Source: Begonia masoniana (Eukaryota > Streptophyta > Magnoliopsida > Cucurbitales > Begoniaceae). Taken from it: a stretch of DNA of 64,000 nt. The stretch spans positions 19,791,760 through 19,855,759 of the forward strand of contig CM039509.1 in NCBI GenBank assembly GCA_022432975.1, given 5' to 3'. Every line of letters begins with the position of its first letter. The first letter of the stretch is position 1. The translations under genes were made by a program, and so were the position numbers. Below are positions 35,511 through 49,001 of the stretch, in pieces. Below the pieces are notes generated by a model. The model was not told the origin of the DNA and did not search any database. It saw only the letters and a list, made by a program, of their open reading frames with translations.

Positions 35511-35560
35511 TCCCGAAATTTAAAATCGGTTCTGCAGACTGCTCGACTACGCAAGCCACT

Positions 35561-37889
35561 TGTGACGACCCTTACCCGTATCCTAATTTTACGTATAAAT
35601 TTTTTTTTTTACTTAAAGCTTTAAACCTAAGGTTTGAGCAGAAATAAAACTTTTAAAGTCGGAATCGAAATCGAAATTGAAATCGGAAAAATCTATGTTT
35701 ATAAACCATTTAACATAAACATAAAATAAATATAAAAAAAATTTTAAAACAATTAAAAACTAAAAAATCAATCGGCCAGTGAAGGGAGGGATAAAAGGGA
35801 CATTTGTCCCAGAAAAATGAGGGGCGATCGATCGCCCATTTCAGGCGATCGATCGCCATCATAAAAATGGAGGGGCGATCATGATCGCCCCTCGCTGTGG
35901 CCATCGATCACCTCGCGATCGATGGTCAGACGATCGATCGCCCCTTTGTGGGTGATCGATCGCCACACGCTCTGGAAAAATTCCAGAGCGTGGCGATCCC
36001 CTTGGAGACTGATCGCCCCTCTTGGCGATCAGTCGCCAAGTTCTCTGCCTCCTCTCTTCTTTTTTTTTTTTCTTTTCACTTCATTCCTTCTACTTCATTC
36101 CTTCTCTTCTCCTTTGCACACAACATAAACACCTATTTAAACTCAAACCACCAAACTAAAAACACTTCAACATCACCTCATTTATAACCTTACTTGCTTC
36201 TCATTTCATCTACCAAATAAACGACTTAAAACACATTTAAAACATAACCCGATTTCATAAAAACGAATTGTGTGGTTTGGTTTAAAAACTAAACGTTTCC
36301 TCCTATTAAAATCACCATGCAGTTCATAAAAATCTTAACAAAACGTTTTATAAATTCAATCACCAAAACATTTAAAAATATCAAAACGTAACCTATCAAC
36401 TAATCAGATCCAAGCATCTTAATATGTTCAACTATACAATTTTCCTACGATCTAACTACCGAGTCCCAAAATACCTTTACTTCATTCCCCACGCGTCAAA
36501 AGCGCGTCGACTGCCCAGCACGCAAACACAAGCATTCTTCTTCAATCTATAAAATCATCTGGTAGAGGTAAATCCTCCTCACCTGGATCTATGTCAACTA
36601 CATCATAAAGACACGTATGAGATAAAAATCTCAGCAAGTTCTACGTAAATGCTAATGCATGATCATGTATGCTCAATGCTATGAAAACCGTCCATGTCAA
36701 TGCCTATATCAGTACGTGTCAGTCTATGGTTATCAGAAACGCTCGAAAGATGGATAGGGCACGTCCAGCGGTTAGACAGCCCACACCATCTGAAGGGAGG
36801 AAAACCCGCTCACCACGGAACGCCAAGTCTGAACCTCATCCCCGATAACCCCATGTCCTGGTTGTTTACTGTGATACTTTACTTGCCTTTACATGCATGT
36901 TCTTTTCATGAAATCCATGCGTAAATTCATTTTCACGACATTTTTAAAACCATGATGCATGAACAATTCAATATAAACATAAATATACATAAAGAGAGCA
37001 TACCATCAAAACACTATAGCAAACAACCTATAGAACAACTAAACCTAAACTACCCAACCAAAGCAATTTAAACAAACACGTCACCAAAACTCCTCGAGAC
37101 GACTTCGATGTACGGTGTAGGCCTATCAGCCAGAGTAAGTCACGAGAAATTACCTCGTGTCCGTTGAAATCCAAGCTCCGTCCACGAGCTTTGTTCACCT
37201 AAGAAAATTTCACAATATTGTCGTTAAAATGAGTTTAAACTATTAAACGTCCAAATTTAACGAAACCTTAACTAAATAAATTCCTTAAAATTCTAACTTA
37301 ACTACTCGAAGCGTTTTAACACCCAATTAATGTTCGATACATCGAACCACCATTAACGAGTTTCCCCCAAAACTCGAAAATTCGTTAATCTCTAATATTC
37401 GTCCTAAATCGATTAACATCGTCCAATAACGTCCAATATGTTCAATATATCCACAACTACGATAAACTTATCGATTTCGAACTCTAAATCACATTTTTTA
37501 ACGAAACCCTAAACGAACCCTAATCGTTTAAACTCCTTAAAAACCGAAACAAACTTTGCTAAAACATTAGATTCATACCTAGGGTTGCGAGAGGAGGAGA
37601 AATCACGAAGAAAACGAGTCGAACGGAGGAGCTCGATCGCCGAAAAAGGAGAACGCCGTGCATGAGAGAGAAATCACCAAAGGAAATTGCAGGGGGGGGC
37701 TTCGCGTGGAAATGGTGAACGAAGAAGAACGTTTTTTGTTTTAATTAAAATTTTACTTTGCAAATTACAATTTTGCCCTTCCTTTGATTTTCTATTTGTT
37801 TCGTCCTTCGTTTCGTTAATTAGCTAACCATTCGGCTTCTCCAAATTTCCTTAATCCGCCAATAAATCCAACTTATTACTAGGGTTCAA
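35561..37889 (-). repeat. Element G 3' LTR (left; U3 side truncated)
   Basis: Starts TGTGACGACCC and aligns with the right LTR up to CTAGGGTTCAA (37889), where RT sequence begins. Includes the hairpin cluster 35822-36036, a 15-nt block near 36592-36606, a mutated donor (GTAATT) and the 45-nt block at 37154-37198. Confidence 0.88.
35822..36036 (-). repeat. CGATCG hairpin cluster in G left LTR
   Basis: Palindromes GGCGATCGATCGCC and GGGCGATCATGATCGCCC, a 12-bp-stem hairpin CACGCTCTGGAA-AAA-TTCCAGAGCGTG, and GACTGATCGCC/GGCGATCAGTC arms. It is repeated with few changes at 40585-40804 in the right LTR. Confidence 0.88.
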
Positions 37890-40158
37890 GAAAACTGACC
37901 CGATCCAGCCATAACTCGCATTTAGAGAATTTCAGATAAAGCTGGTGTCGTTGTAAAATTCCGAGAACAATCCTTAATTGCTCTTCATGCTCCTCTTTCG
38001 TTGTAGAATAAATCAGAATGCATCGATAAAAACGACAACGAATTTGTCCAGGTACTCCTTGAAGACTCGGTTCATCAAATCCATAAACGCTGCAGGGGCA
38101 TTAGTAAGTCCAAAAGACATAACAAGGAACTCATAATACCCATACCTCGTTCAGAACGCCGTTTTCTGAACATCTTCCTTCCGAACCTTCAACTGATAAT
38201 AACCCGAGCGTAGGTCAATCCTGGAGAACACTCGGGCACCCTGCAGTTGGTCAAACAAATCATCGATCTGAGACAGTGGATACTTATTCTTCACTGTGAG
38301 CTTATTCAGCTCCCTGTAATCCACGCACATTCTGAGAGTCCCGTCTTTCTGCTTGACGAATAGAACGGGCGTACCCCAAGGTGAAAAACTGTGTCGTATG
38401 AAACCCTTATCCAGTAACTCCTCTAGCTGAGTTTTCAACTCTCAATTCAGCAGGCGCCAATCTGTATGGATTCTTAGACACTGGCGCGGAGCTAGGATAT
38501 ACATCAATAACAAATTCGATCTCCCTGTCCGGCGGTAATTCGGGAAGATCGTCAAGGAATATCTCGGAGAATTCTCTGACTATAGGAATGTCACTCGGCT
38601 TTAGACTACTGAGAAACTGAGTATCAATTACTGTGGCCAAATAAATAGAGCATTCACCTTTAAACTGCTCGTTGACCTTCATAGAATAGGAAATAGGCGA
38701 TCCATTCCATCTGTTCATCGCCTGATAAGAAAACTCGGCTTTACCCGGGGGTCAAAATGTCACAATCCTGGATTGACAATCGATGGTGGCGAAGTGCTGT
38801 GATAGCCAGTCCATCCCTAAAATGACATCATAGATCTCTATGCCCATAACAATCAAGCGAGCATAGAGGGTACTGTTCCCAACTGAGACAATATTGCCAT
38901 GAACGACCTGACCTGACTGCATACGCTCCCCTGAAGGTAGCATCACACTATATTTGCATTCTGCTTACTCAGGCACAAGCTTCAGTCTAGACACGCATGC
39001 AGTTGAAACAAAAGAGTGCGTAGCCCCCATGTCTATCAAAGAAAATACAGCTACACCCAAAATCAGAATGGTACCTGCTATCACGGAAGGCTGAGCCTGA
39101 TCATCAATATCACCAGGCTCGATAAATGCGAAGATTCTTGGCATAACTCTTCTCTGATCAGTAGCCGCCCTCGGACAGTTCTGAGTGGCCGACCTCTCCA
39201 CATCTATAACAACTATTCGTGCCCAACCGACAAGCGCCATAGTGGTCCTTCTGACACTTAGGACAAACAGGTTTATTTGTAGCCCCTTGGACCTGCTTCC
39301 CTTTCCCATGATCATTGCCTCCCTCTAAGGGCCTTTTAACGCCCCGTTGTTGTTGTTGTTGTGGCTGTGCTCTGAGTTGCCAGCCTTTATTCTGAGGCCG
39401 TGGCTGTATCTCATGAAAGAACCCTCTAGTTGGCTCCCTCGGCTTAACTGAACTCTGATCTACAGCCTCGACTTAAGTGCCCTGGCCACAATCTCGTCGT
39501 AGGACACATTCCGTACTCCTGATATAGTGAGGCTTTTCCGAATTTCCTGACCAAGCCCCTATACAAATCTGCGTACCTTGTCCTTATTGACACTGACTTG
39601 ATGTGGCGCGAATCGTGACAGTGCCTCAAACCTCCTCACATACTCGGCAATCGAACCAACTTGTCGCAACTGCATAAACTCAACCATCTTCGCATCTCGT
39701 ACTGTATGGCTGAAGTACTTGTCATAAAACATCATCTTGAAACGTTCCCAACTCATAATGGTCACATCGGTGGTTGTTTTGATAGAATCCCACCAGAATC
39801 GGGCATCCAGCGCTAAGTGGTAGCTAACCAATGCAACCTTCTCTCCATCCTCAATGCTTGCATAGGCCAGCATGTCCTCCATGGTTCGAATCCACTCCTC
39901 AGCTTAGGAGGGATTCGTAGACTGTCCATTGAACACCGGAGGTTGCAGCCTCTGAAATCTTTCCATCCCTCGGTTACTCTGAGTCGCTGTCTCCCGAGCT
40001 CTAACACCGTCACGGTCTATCAGGGTGCCAAGCTGCTGGGATTGTCTCTCCATTTGTTGGGCCTGACTCTCCATATGTTGGGACTGTTGGGCAATAAAAT
40101 CCTTAAGAGTGTCTATCGTATCGTCTCGATCATCTCGGTCGTTTCCTAGACGCAACAT
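37890..40158 (-). pseudogene. gag-pol: Gag-PR-RT remnant of element G
   Basis: Minus strand from ATG 40158 (MLRLGNDRDD): gag domain (DARFWWDSI near 39790), basic linker, damaged zinc knuckle (39215-39260), protease (SLIDMGATHSF, Thr-Gly of the DTG site changed to Met-Gly, near 39030), and RT up to the FIDD region (near 38030), then the deletion breakpoint at 37889/37890. Frames break near 39900, 39540, 39470, 38960, 38750 and 38430. Nearest relative in the window is E. Confidence 0.85.
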
Positions 40159-40308
40159 ATTTATATAATCCTATAAAGTTTAAAAGCACACAATTCTAAG
40201 AAGCTGAACTTAAAGAAAACATATAAACATAATTATAGTTGAGGAAGGATGTCCGCGTAGTGGCTGTGCAGTCGAGCAGTCTACAGAAAATTTTTTTAAA
40301 ACCCGAGG

Positions 40309-40320
40309 GCTCTGATACCA
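40309..40320 (-). other. Primer binding site, element G
   Basis: Minus strand TGGTATCAGAGC, a perfect initiator-Met site, 4 nt from the 5' LTR. Confidence 0.9.
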
Positions 40321-41356
40321 TAAGTTACGACCCTTACCCGTATCCTAATTTTACCGTATAACTTTTTTTTTTTACTTAAAACTTTAAACCTAAGGTTTGA
40401 ACAGAAATAAAACTTTTAAAGTCAAAATCGAGATCGAAATTGAAATCGGTGAAATCTATGTTTATAAACCATTTAACATAAACTTAAAATAAATATAAAA
40501 CAAATTTTAAAACAATTAAAAACTAAAAAATCAATCCGCCAGTGAAGGGAGGGATAAAAGGGACATTTGTCCTAGAAAAATGAGGGGCGATCGATCGCCC
40601 ATTTCAGGCGATCGATGGCCATCATAAAAATGGAGGGGCGATCATGATCGCCCCTCGCTGTGGCCATCGATCACCTCGCGATCGATGGTCAGGCGATCGA
40701 TCGCCCCTTTGTGGGTGATCGATCGCCACACGCTCTGGAAAAATTCCAGAGCGTGGCGATCCCCTTGGTGACTGATTGCCCCTCTTGGCGATCAGTCGCC
40801 AAGTTCTCTGCCTCCTCTCTTTTTTTTTTTTTTCTTTTCACTTCATTCCTTCTACTTCTTTCCTTCTCTTCTCCTTTGCACACAACATAAACACCTATTT
40901 AAACTCAAACCACCAAACTAAAAACACTTCAACATCACCTCATTTATAACCTTACTTGCTTCTCATTTCATCGACCAAATAAATGACTCAAAACACATTT
41001 AAAACATAACCCAATTTCATAAAAATGAACTGCGTAGTTCGGTTTAAAAACTAAACGTTTACTCCTATTAAAATCACCATGCAGTTCATAAAAATCTAGA
41101 TAAAAATCTTAACAAAACGTTTTATAAATTCAATCACCAAAACATTTAAAAACATCAAAACGTGACATATCAAGTAATCAGATCCAAGCATCCTAATATG
41201 TTCAACTATACAATTTTCCTAGGATCTAACTACCGTGTCCCAAAATACCTTTACATCATTCCCCACGGGTCAAAAGTGCGTCGACTGCCCAGCACGCTAC
41301 CACAGGCATTCTTCTTCAATCTGTACGATCATCTGGTAGAGGGAAATCCTCCTCAC

Positions 41357-41371
41357 CTGGATCTATGTCAC
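41357..41371 (-). other. Candidate 15-nt microexon in G 5' LTR
   Basis: Minus strand GTGACATAGATCCAG between GGTGTAG and GTGAGG. The acceptor arm (41371-41381) pairs with 41884-41894, with one G-U wobble. Confidence 0.42.
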
Positions 41372-41926
41372 CTACACCATAAAGACACCTATGAGATAAA
41401 AATCTCAGGAAGTTCTACGTAAATGCTAATGCATGATCATGTATGCTCAATGCTACGAAAACCGTCCATGTCAATGCCTATATCAGTACGTGTCAGTCTA
41501 TGGTTATCGAAAACGCTCGACAGATGGATAGGGCACGTCTAGTGGTTAGACAGCCCACACCATCTGAAGGGAGGAAAACCCGCTCACCACGGAACGCCAG
41601 GTCTGAACCTCATCCCCGATAACCCCATGTCCTGGTTGTTTACTGTGATACTTTACTTGCCTTTACATGCATGTTCTTTTCATGAAATCCGTGCGCAAAT
41701 TCATTTTCATGACATTTTTAATACCATGATGCATGAACAGTTCAATATAAACATAAACATACATAAAGAGAGCATACCATCAAAACACTATAGCAAACAA
41801 CCTATAGAACAACTAAACCTAAACTACCCAACCAAAGCAATTTAAACAAACACGTCAAAAAACTCCTCGAGACGACTTCGACGTACGGTGTAGGCCTATC
41901 GGCCAACGTAAGTCACGAGAACTTAC

Positions 41927-41971
41927 CTAGTGTCAGTTGAAATCCAAGTTCCATCCACAAGCTTTGTTCAT
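41927..41971 (-). other. Candidate 45-nt leader exon in G 5' LTR
   Basis: Minus strand between TTCCTTAG and CTAG|GTAAGTTC. Exactly 45 nt, as is its left-LTR counterpart 37154-37198. Confidence 0.48.
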
Positions 41972-42960
41972 CTAAGGAAATTTCACAATATTGTCGTTAA
42001 AACGAGTTTAAACTATTAAACGTCAAAATTTAACGAAACCCTAACTAAGGAAATTCCTTAAAATTCTAACTTAAGTAACGTGTTTCCCCCAAAACTCAAA
42101 AATTCGTCAATCTCTAATATTCTTCCTAAATAGATTAACTTTGTCCAATAACGTCCAATATGTTCAATATATCCACAACTACGATAAACCTAACGATTTC
42201 GAACTCTAAATCACATTTTTTAATGAAACCCTAAACGAACCCTAATCGTTTAAACTCCGTAAAAACCGAAACAAACTTTGCTAAAACCTTAGATTCATAC
42301 CTAGGGTTGCGAGAGGAGGAGAAATCACGAAGAAAACGAGTCGAACGGAGGAGCTCGATCGCCGAAAATGGAGAACGCCGTGCGTGAGAGAGAAATCACC
42401 AAAGGAAATTGCAGGGGGGGCTTCGCGTGGAAATGGTGAAGGAAGAAGAAGGTTTTCCGTTTTAATTAAAATTTTACTTTTCAAATTACCATTTTGCCCT
42501 TCCTTTGATTTTCTATTTATTTCGTCCTTCGTTTCGTTAATTAGCTAACCATTCGGCTTCTCCAAATTTCCTTAATCCGCCAATAAATCCAACTTATTAC
42601 TAGGGTTCAATTAAAACTGTCCGTTCGCAATTCGAACCTCGTTTACTATTTTTACCAAAGTATCCTTTATATTACGATAAATGTAATATTCGTAAAATTA
42701 GCATTACGACTCCTAAAATTCCCGAAATTTTCTTAGAATCCTTATAAATTATTAGGATTGTAATAACGCTTTCTTTTTGTAAAACCGACTTGATTCGACA
42801 TATCTACAAAATGCCATTTACATTAAAATATTAGTATTCCGTACAGTCGGGTATTACACCCCTTCACAGACATGCTTCTTCAAACTGTGAGTATGTTACA
42901 TGCTTTATTTGTTTTCTTGTTTCTTAGAATTATTGCTTTAATTTGTATGGGATTATAAAA

Positions 42961-45900
42961 ATGGTGCGTCGAGGGAATGAGCGAGACGATAGATATGACA
43001 CCATAGATAAACTCAAGGAATTTATTGCCCAACAGTCTGAACACTTAGAACGACAGACTCAACATATGGAAAAGCAGTCCCAACATCTTGATACACTGAT
43101 TAACCGAGAGGGCGATAGAGCTCAGGAGGTGACTCCTAGTAATAGAGGAATGGAGAGGTTTAAGAAATTACAACCCCCAGTGTTCAATGGACAATCGTCG
43201 GATCCCTCTTTAGCCAAGGAGTGGATTCGAACTATGGAAGATATGCTGGCATACGCGAGCATAGGGGATGGGGAGAAAGTCATGTTCGTTGCCTATCACC
43301 TAGCACTGGATGCCCGTTTCTGGTGAGATACGATAAAGGTGACCACCGATGTGACCGCGATGAGCTGGGAGCGATTTAAAACTATATGCTATGACAAATA
43401 TTTTAGCCACACAGTACGGGAGGCAAAGAGGATGGAGTTTATGCAATTGAGACAGGTTGGTTTAGTTGCTGAATATGTCCGAAGGTTTGACGCCCTATCC
43501 CGATTCGCACCACGCCAGGTCAGTGTTGATGAAGACAAGGTGCGTAGGTTTATGCAAGGGATAAGAAAAAGTGTCGTTATATCAGGGGTGCGGAATGTGC
43601 CCTATACGGAGATCGTAGCGAGAGCACTAGACATTGAGGCCGCTGAAAAGACTTTTGACAAACCAAGGGAGCCAGTTAGAGGGTTCTTTCGGGAGATACA
43701 GCCACGGCCTCAGAACACAGGCTGGAAAACGAAGGGACAACAACAACAACAACAGAGGGGTGCAAAGAAGCCCTACGATGGTAAGGGCGAGCAAGGCAAG
43801 GGGAAGCAAGTTCAGGGGGCTACCCAAAAGCCAATTTGTCCTAAATGCCAAAAAGAACCCTACGGCCCTTGTCGATTGGACACAAACAGTTGTTTTTTAG
43901 ATGTGGAGAAGTAGTCCATTTTGCTCAGAACTGTCCAAGGGCGGCTACCGATCAAAGAAGAGTGGCCCCGAGAATATTTGCCTTTATTGAGCCCAGTGAT
44001 GTTGACGACGAGGCCCAGCCCTCAGTTATAGCAGGTACTATTTTGGTCACGGGAATAGCTGTTATCTCATTGCTAGACACGGGTGCTACACATTTGTTTA
44101 TTTCCACTGCATGCGTAGCTAGACTGAGGATAGAGCCTGAGTTAGCAGAGTGCGAGTATCTGGTCATGCTGCCTTCAGGGGAGTTTATGCAGTCAGATCG
44201 CATCTTCCAGGGCAACGTTGTTTCTGTAGGGAGCAATACCCTATATGCCCGGTTGATAGTTATGGGCATAGAACGGTATGATCTAATCTTGGGAATTGAT
44301 TGGCTATCTTGCCATTTCGCTACCATTGACTTCCGATCAGGGGTGGTGACTTTTCGGCCCCCGGGTAAGGAGGAGTTTGCCTATCAAGCTATGAAAAGAT
44401 TGAGCAACCTACCAACCTCTTATTCCATGAAGGTTAGTAAGCAATTTAAAGGTGAATGTTTGATTTTTATGGTCACTGTGGTTGATACACAGTTACTTGA
44501 TGGGGTAACGCCAGGTGACATCCCAATTGTTAGAGAATTCTTAGAGATTTTTCTCGATGATCTTCCCGGTTATCCACTAGATCGAGAGATAGAATTTGTA
44601 ATTGAGGTCTATCCTAGTTCTGAACCAGTTTCTAAGAACCCGTACAGATTGGCGCCTGCCGAGCTAAAGGAGTTGAAGTCTCAGCTAGAGGAGTTGTTGG
44701 ATAAGGGATTCATCCGACCAAGCTTTTCTCCTTGGGGTGCGCCGGTTTTGTTTGTTAAGAAGAAAGACGGAACCCTTCAAATGTGCATCGACTATAGAGA
44801 GTTGAATAAATTGACAGTGAAAAACAAGTACCCGTTACCCCGAATAGATGATTTGTTTGACCAGCTACAGGGTGCCCGAGTATTCTCCAGGATTGATTTA
44901 CACTCGGGTTACTATCAGCTGAAAGTACGACGAGAAGATATTCCAAAGATAGCATTTCGAAAGAGGTACGGGCATTATGAATTCCTCGTAATGTCTTTTG
45001 GACTTACGAATGCCTCTGTGGCATTTATGGATTTAATGAACCGTGTCTTCAAAGAATATTTGGACAAGTTTGTTGTTGTATTCATTGACGACATCTTGGT
45101 CTATTCTAAGACGAATGAGGAACACGAAGAGCATTTACGGATTGTCTTGAGAAATTTTGAGAAACACCAGCTTTACCAGAAGTTCTCCAAATGCGAGTTT
45201 TTGCTAAATCAGATAAACTTCCTCGGCCACATTATATCTCAAGAAGGGATTTTTGTAGACCCAAGCAAGATTCAAGTTGTAAAAGATTGGCCACAGCCTA
45301 AGAATGTGCGGGAGATACGCGGATTTCTCGGATTGGCCGGGTATTACTGTAAGTCTATTGACGGGTTTTCGAAGATCGCGGTCCCTATTTCTCGATTGAC
45401 AAGGAAAAATGAGAAATTTGTATGGTCGACGGCATGCGAGAAAAGCTTTGAGGAGTTAAAGTAGAAATTGACCACGGCTCCAGTTTTGACACTGTCTGTC
45501 GAAGGCGACAAGTTCAGCATTTATTGTGATGCATCTAAATTTGGACTTGGATGTGTGCTCATGCAGGAGGGAAGAGTTAATGCGTATGCTTCTTGACAGT
45601 TGAAGCCGTACGTGCAGAATTACCCGATGCATGACTTGGAACTAGCGACGGTTGTCTTTGCGTTGAAAATTTGGAGACACTACCTGTATGGGCAGCAATG
45701 TGAAGTGTTCTCAGATCACAGGAGTTTAAAATACCTGTTTACACAGAAAGAACTAAATATGCGACAAAGAAGGTGGTTGGAGTTTGGTAAAGATTATGAC
45801 TTGGAGATCAAATACCACCCAGGCAAAGCAAACAAGGTCGCAGATGCCTTAAGCAGAATGCCTTCTACGAGTCAGCCTTCACTTGCAGTGATGTCGGTGA

Positions 45901-47414
45901 TGTTTTGTGTCTGAGATTGAAAGGTTTGATGTGGAGATTGTGGTTGAGTTGTCCACAATTCTTACCAACATTTCTCTCAGGCCGACGATACTCGACAAAC
46001 TACATGAAGCTCAACGGGAAGACTTAGAATGTGACAAGCACCGTTTGGGCATGACATCTGAGAACTCGTCCGATTTCAACTTGTCGGATGATGGTATTTT
46101 GAAATTCAGGCATAGGTGATTCGTGCCTAATAATGAGGAGTTGAAGAGAGAAATCTTGGCTGAGGCACACTATTCGGCCTATTCAGTACATCTGGGAAGC
46201 ACCAAGATGTATCGAGAACTAAAGCAGCATTTTCGGTGGCCTAACATGAAGAGAGAGGTGGCCAAGTATGTAGAAATCTGTCTGGTTTGTCCGCAGGTTA
46301 AGGCGGAACATCAGAGGCCGGCAGGAACTTTGCAACCCCTGCTGATCCCGGAGTGGAAATGGGAGCAGATTTCAATGGATTTTATTGTTGAACTCCCAAG
46401 AACAACGAAGAGGCATGATAACATATGGGTGATAGTTGACCGTTTGACGAAATCGACTCACTTTCTTCCAGTTAAAACAACATTCTCCATGGATCAGCTC
46501 GCCGAACTCTATGTGCAGGAGACTGTTAGACTGCACAGGGTGCCGTTTCCATAGTTTCAGACCGAGATCCGAGGTTTACTTCGAAATTTTGGAAAAGTCT
46601 GCACAAAGCCATGGGAACTCAGTTGAACTTTCGCACGGCATTTCATTCTCAGACCGACGGTCAGACAGAGCGAACGAATCAAATTCTTGAGGATATGCTT
46701 AGGGCCTGCGTATTAGAGTTTCAAGGCTCGTGGAGCAGGTACTTGCCATTAATTGAGTTTTCGTATAACAACAGCTTCTAAGCTACCATTGGCATGGCTC
46801 CGTATAAAGCGCTGTATGGACGAAAATGTAGATCGCCACTATATTGGGATAAGGTCAGTGAAGCTAGTATCATTGGCCCTGATATTCTACAGCAAACGGC
46901 GGAGAATATTGTCGTTATTAGACAGCGCATTGAGGTGGCTTAGAGCCGTCAAAGGAGCTACGCTGACAATAGACGAAGGGAGTTGGAGTTTAAAGAAGGT
47001 GATGAGGTTTATTTGAAAATTTCTCCGTTTAAGGGTGTTATGAGGATCGGGAGACGGAGCAAGCTAAATCCTCGTTATGTTGGGCCCTTTCCTATTTGGA
47101 AGAGAATTGGGAAGATAGCTTATTGACTACAGCTACCTGCATCCATGGATAGCATCCACGACGTCTTTCACGTATCTATGCTCAGGAAATATGTGCGTGA
47201 CCCGTCGCATGTCGTAGAAGCATGGGAGATTGAGGTACAGCCAATGCTAACCTATGAGGAGAGACCGGTACAAATTCTGGAATCCTCTATTAAAGTATTG
47301 AGAAACAAGGAAATCCCGCTTGTCAAAGTATTATGGCGGAATCACGGAGTAGAGGAAGCTACTTGGGAGAGGCAGCAAGCTATGATGGCTAAATATCCAG
47401 AGTTATTTGTGTAA
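42961..47414 (+). pseudogene. gag-pol: Gag-Pol of element E (many nonsense codons)
   Basis: Order: N-terminal coil and gag domain (42961-43640), linker, damaged CCHC (near 43890), protease with [10 protein letters not shown] (near 44070), RT with VFIDDIL (near 45085), RNase H (YCDASKFGLG near 45520; [10 protein letters not shown]), integrase HHCC finger and DDE region (46140-46720), chromodomain to the TAA at 47412. Nonsense codons: TGA 43324, TAG 45462, TGA 45594, TGA 46117, TAA 46779, TAG 46941, TGA 47124. Frameshifts lie near 43890, 45895 and 46545. All seven nonsense codons fit single C-to-T or G-to-A changes from the residue kept in I. Non-functional. Confidence 0.92.
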
Positions 47415-47439
47415 TCAATTTTGAAGACAAAATTTTTGT

Positions 47440-47452
47440 AAGGTGGATGGAA
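47440..47452 (+). other. Polypurine tract, element E
   Basis: AAGGTGGATGGAA, immediately before TGTAACACCC. Confidence 0.82.
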
Positions 47453-48374
47453 TGTAACACCCGGTTTTACGGGTTTTTGAATCGTGAACGCAATGGCAAT
47501 TTCGTAAATAATTGAAATATGCTCGTTTTGCAAACCGAGAGTTTTAATGGAGTCCTTGTAATTAATATGAATTTGGGGAGAATTATGGGAATTTATGGAA
47601 ATCAAACCGAAATATAATGCTTAAGTTTCCGGTTTTGACCCTATAGAGATTTAATTCGTAGAAATACTAAAATAAATCCGTTTGTCGAACGGAAGGTTTT
47701 ATTAGAGCCTCAGGAATAAGTTGGAATAATTGGTGAAATAAGAAAATTTTAAAGGAAACCGAACTGATAGTCGAACAATAGGTCGAACGGAGAGTTAAAC
47801 CGAGGGGCAAATGTGTAAATGGCCAAATAAATTTCAATTAAAACCCAAACACCCCTTTCCCTCAACACTTAAACATTTTCTCTCCCTCTCCTTTCTCTCC
47901 AACGGCAATTTTCTTCTCCACGGCTTCTTCTCCTTCTCTTCAACGGTGTGCCTTCCGATCTTCGACGTTTTCTTCGTGTTTCTTCACCAAAAACGCTCCA
48001 TAGGTAAGGTTCTATGGTTTTGAGAGGTTTATGCTTGATTTCTAAGTTGATAAACCGTTAGGGTTTTGTTGGATTTTGTCGAAAATAACCGGGTTAGGTT
48101 AGAAATGGTTAGTTATAGTTGTTATTATGATTATTGAGTGTTATTGATCGAAATAATGGAAGTGTTTAGCATTTGGTATGAAAAATCGGAAATTTGGAGC
48201 TTGGGAACCTCCGTTGATGGAGTTTAAGGATTTGCGAGCGTAAATTGCTCGATGAAATGCCCGAGAGAGGTTTATTAGAATTTTAGGAAATTTCCTTTAG
48301 TTAGGATTTTCGTAAATTCCCGAAACTTTATGTTTAAGCTCGGTTTTAACAAAAGACGCTATGAATTGATTTAG

Positions 48375-48419
48375 GTGATCAAGCTCAAGACGAGGAGCTC
48401 GGTGTGCATGGGATGCGAG
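48375..48419 (+). other. Candidate 45-nt leader exon in E 3' LTR
   Basis: Between TTGATTTAG and GCGAG|GTAAGT. Sequence differs at many positions from A and B, but length and edges are the same. Confidence 0.48.
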
Positions 48420-48986
48420 GTAAGTTCTCGTGATCTACTGTGGCCGATTGGCCTACACCATAAGTTGGAAATCGTGTTGAGGATTGTCTGGTGCATTGTT
48501 TGTTTATTTGCTTTGGCTGGGTAGTTAGGATTTAGTTATTTTATAGGTTAAGTATTGTGATACATCGATAGTATTTGTGAGGTTTTGATGGTATGCTCGT
48601 CATGTATGCTTTATTGTTCATTGAACTGCTCATGCATCACGGTTTTTAAAACGTCATGAAAATGAATTTACGCATGGATTTCATGAAAAGAAAATGCATG
48701 TAAAGGCAAGTAAAGTATCATGTAAACAACCATGGCATGGGGTTATCGGGGATGAGGTTCTGACCTGGCGTTCTGTGGTGAGAGGGTTTTCCTCCCTTCA
48801 GATGGTGTGGGCTGTCTAACCGCTTGACGTGCCCTATCCATCTGTCGAGCGTTTCCGATAACCATAGACTAACACGTACTAATAAATGAATTGACATGGA
48901 CGACTTTCATTGCATACATGATCATGCATATACATTTACATAGAACTTGCTGAGATTTTTATCTCATAGGTGTCTTTATGGTGTAG

Positions 48987-49001
48987 GTGACTACGAGCAA
49001 G
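48987..49001 (+). other. Candidate 15-nt microexon in E 3' LTR
   Basis: GTGACTACGAGCAAG between ATGGTGTAG and GTGAGG. The acceptor arm 48976-48987 pairs with 48452-48463 over 12 bp. Confidence 0.45.

Larger units (their letters stand above)
35561..42858 (-). mobile_element. Element G: internally deleted gypsy element in E's leader
   Basis: Flanks CCACT (35556-35560) and CCCCT (42859-42863) form a one-mismatch TSD. Left LTR (its 3' LTR) 35561-37889, internal 37890-40324, right LTR 40325-42858. A deletion joins the RT gene directly to mid-U3 of the 3' LTR, removing the rest of RT, RNase H, integrase, chromodomain, PPT and the LTR start. Confidence 0.87.
40325..42858 (-). repeat. Element G 5' LTR (right)
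   Basis: Runs from TTACGACCC (the TG end is damaged; the left copy has TGTGACGACCC) to GGGTATTACA. Contains CGATCG hairpins 40585-40804, the 15-nt block 41357-41371, the 45-nt block 41927-41971 and telo-box motifs near 42226-42245. Confidence 0.9.
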
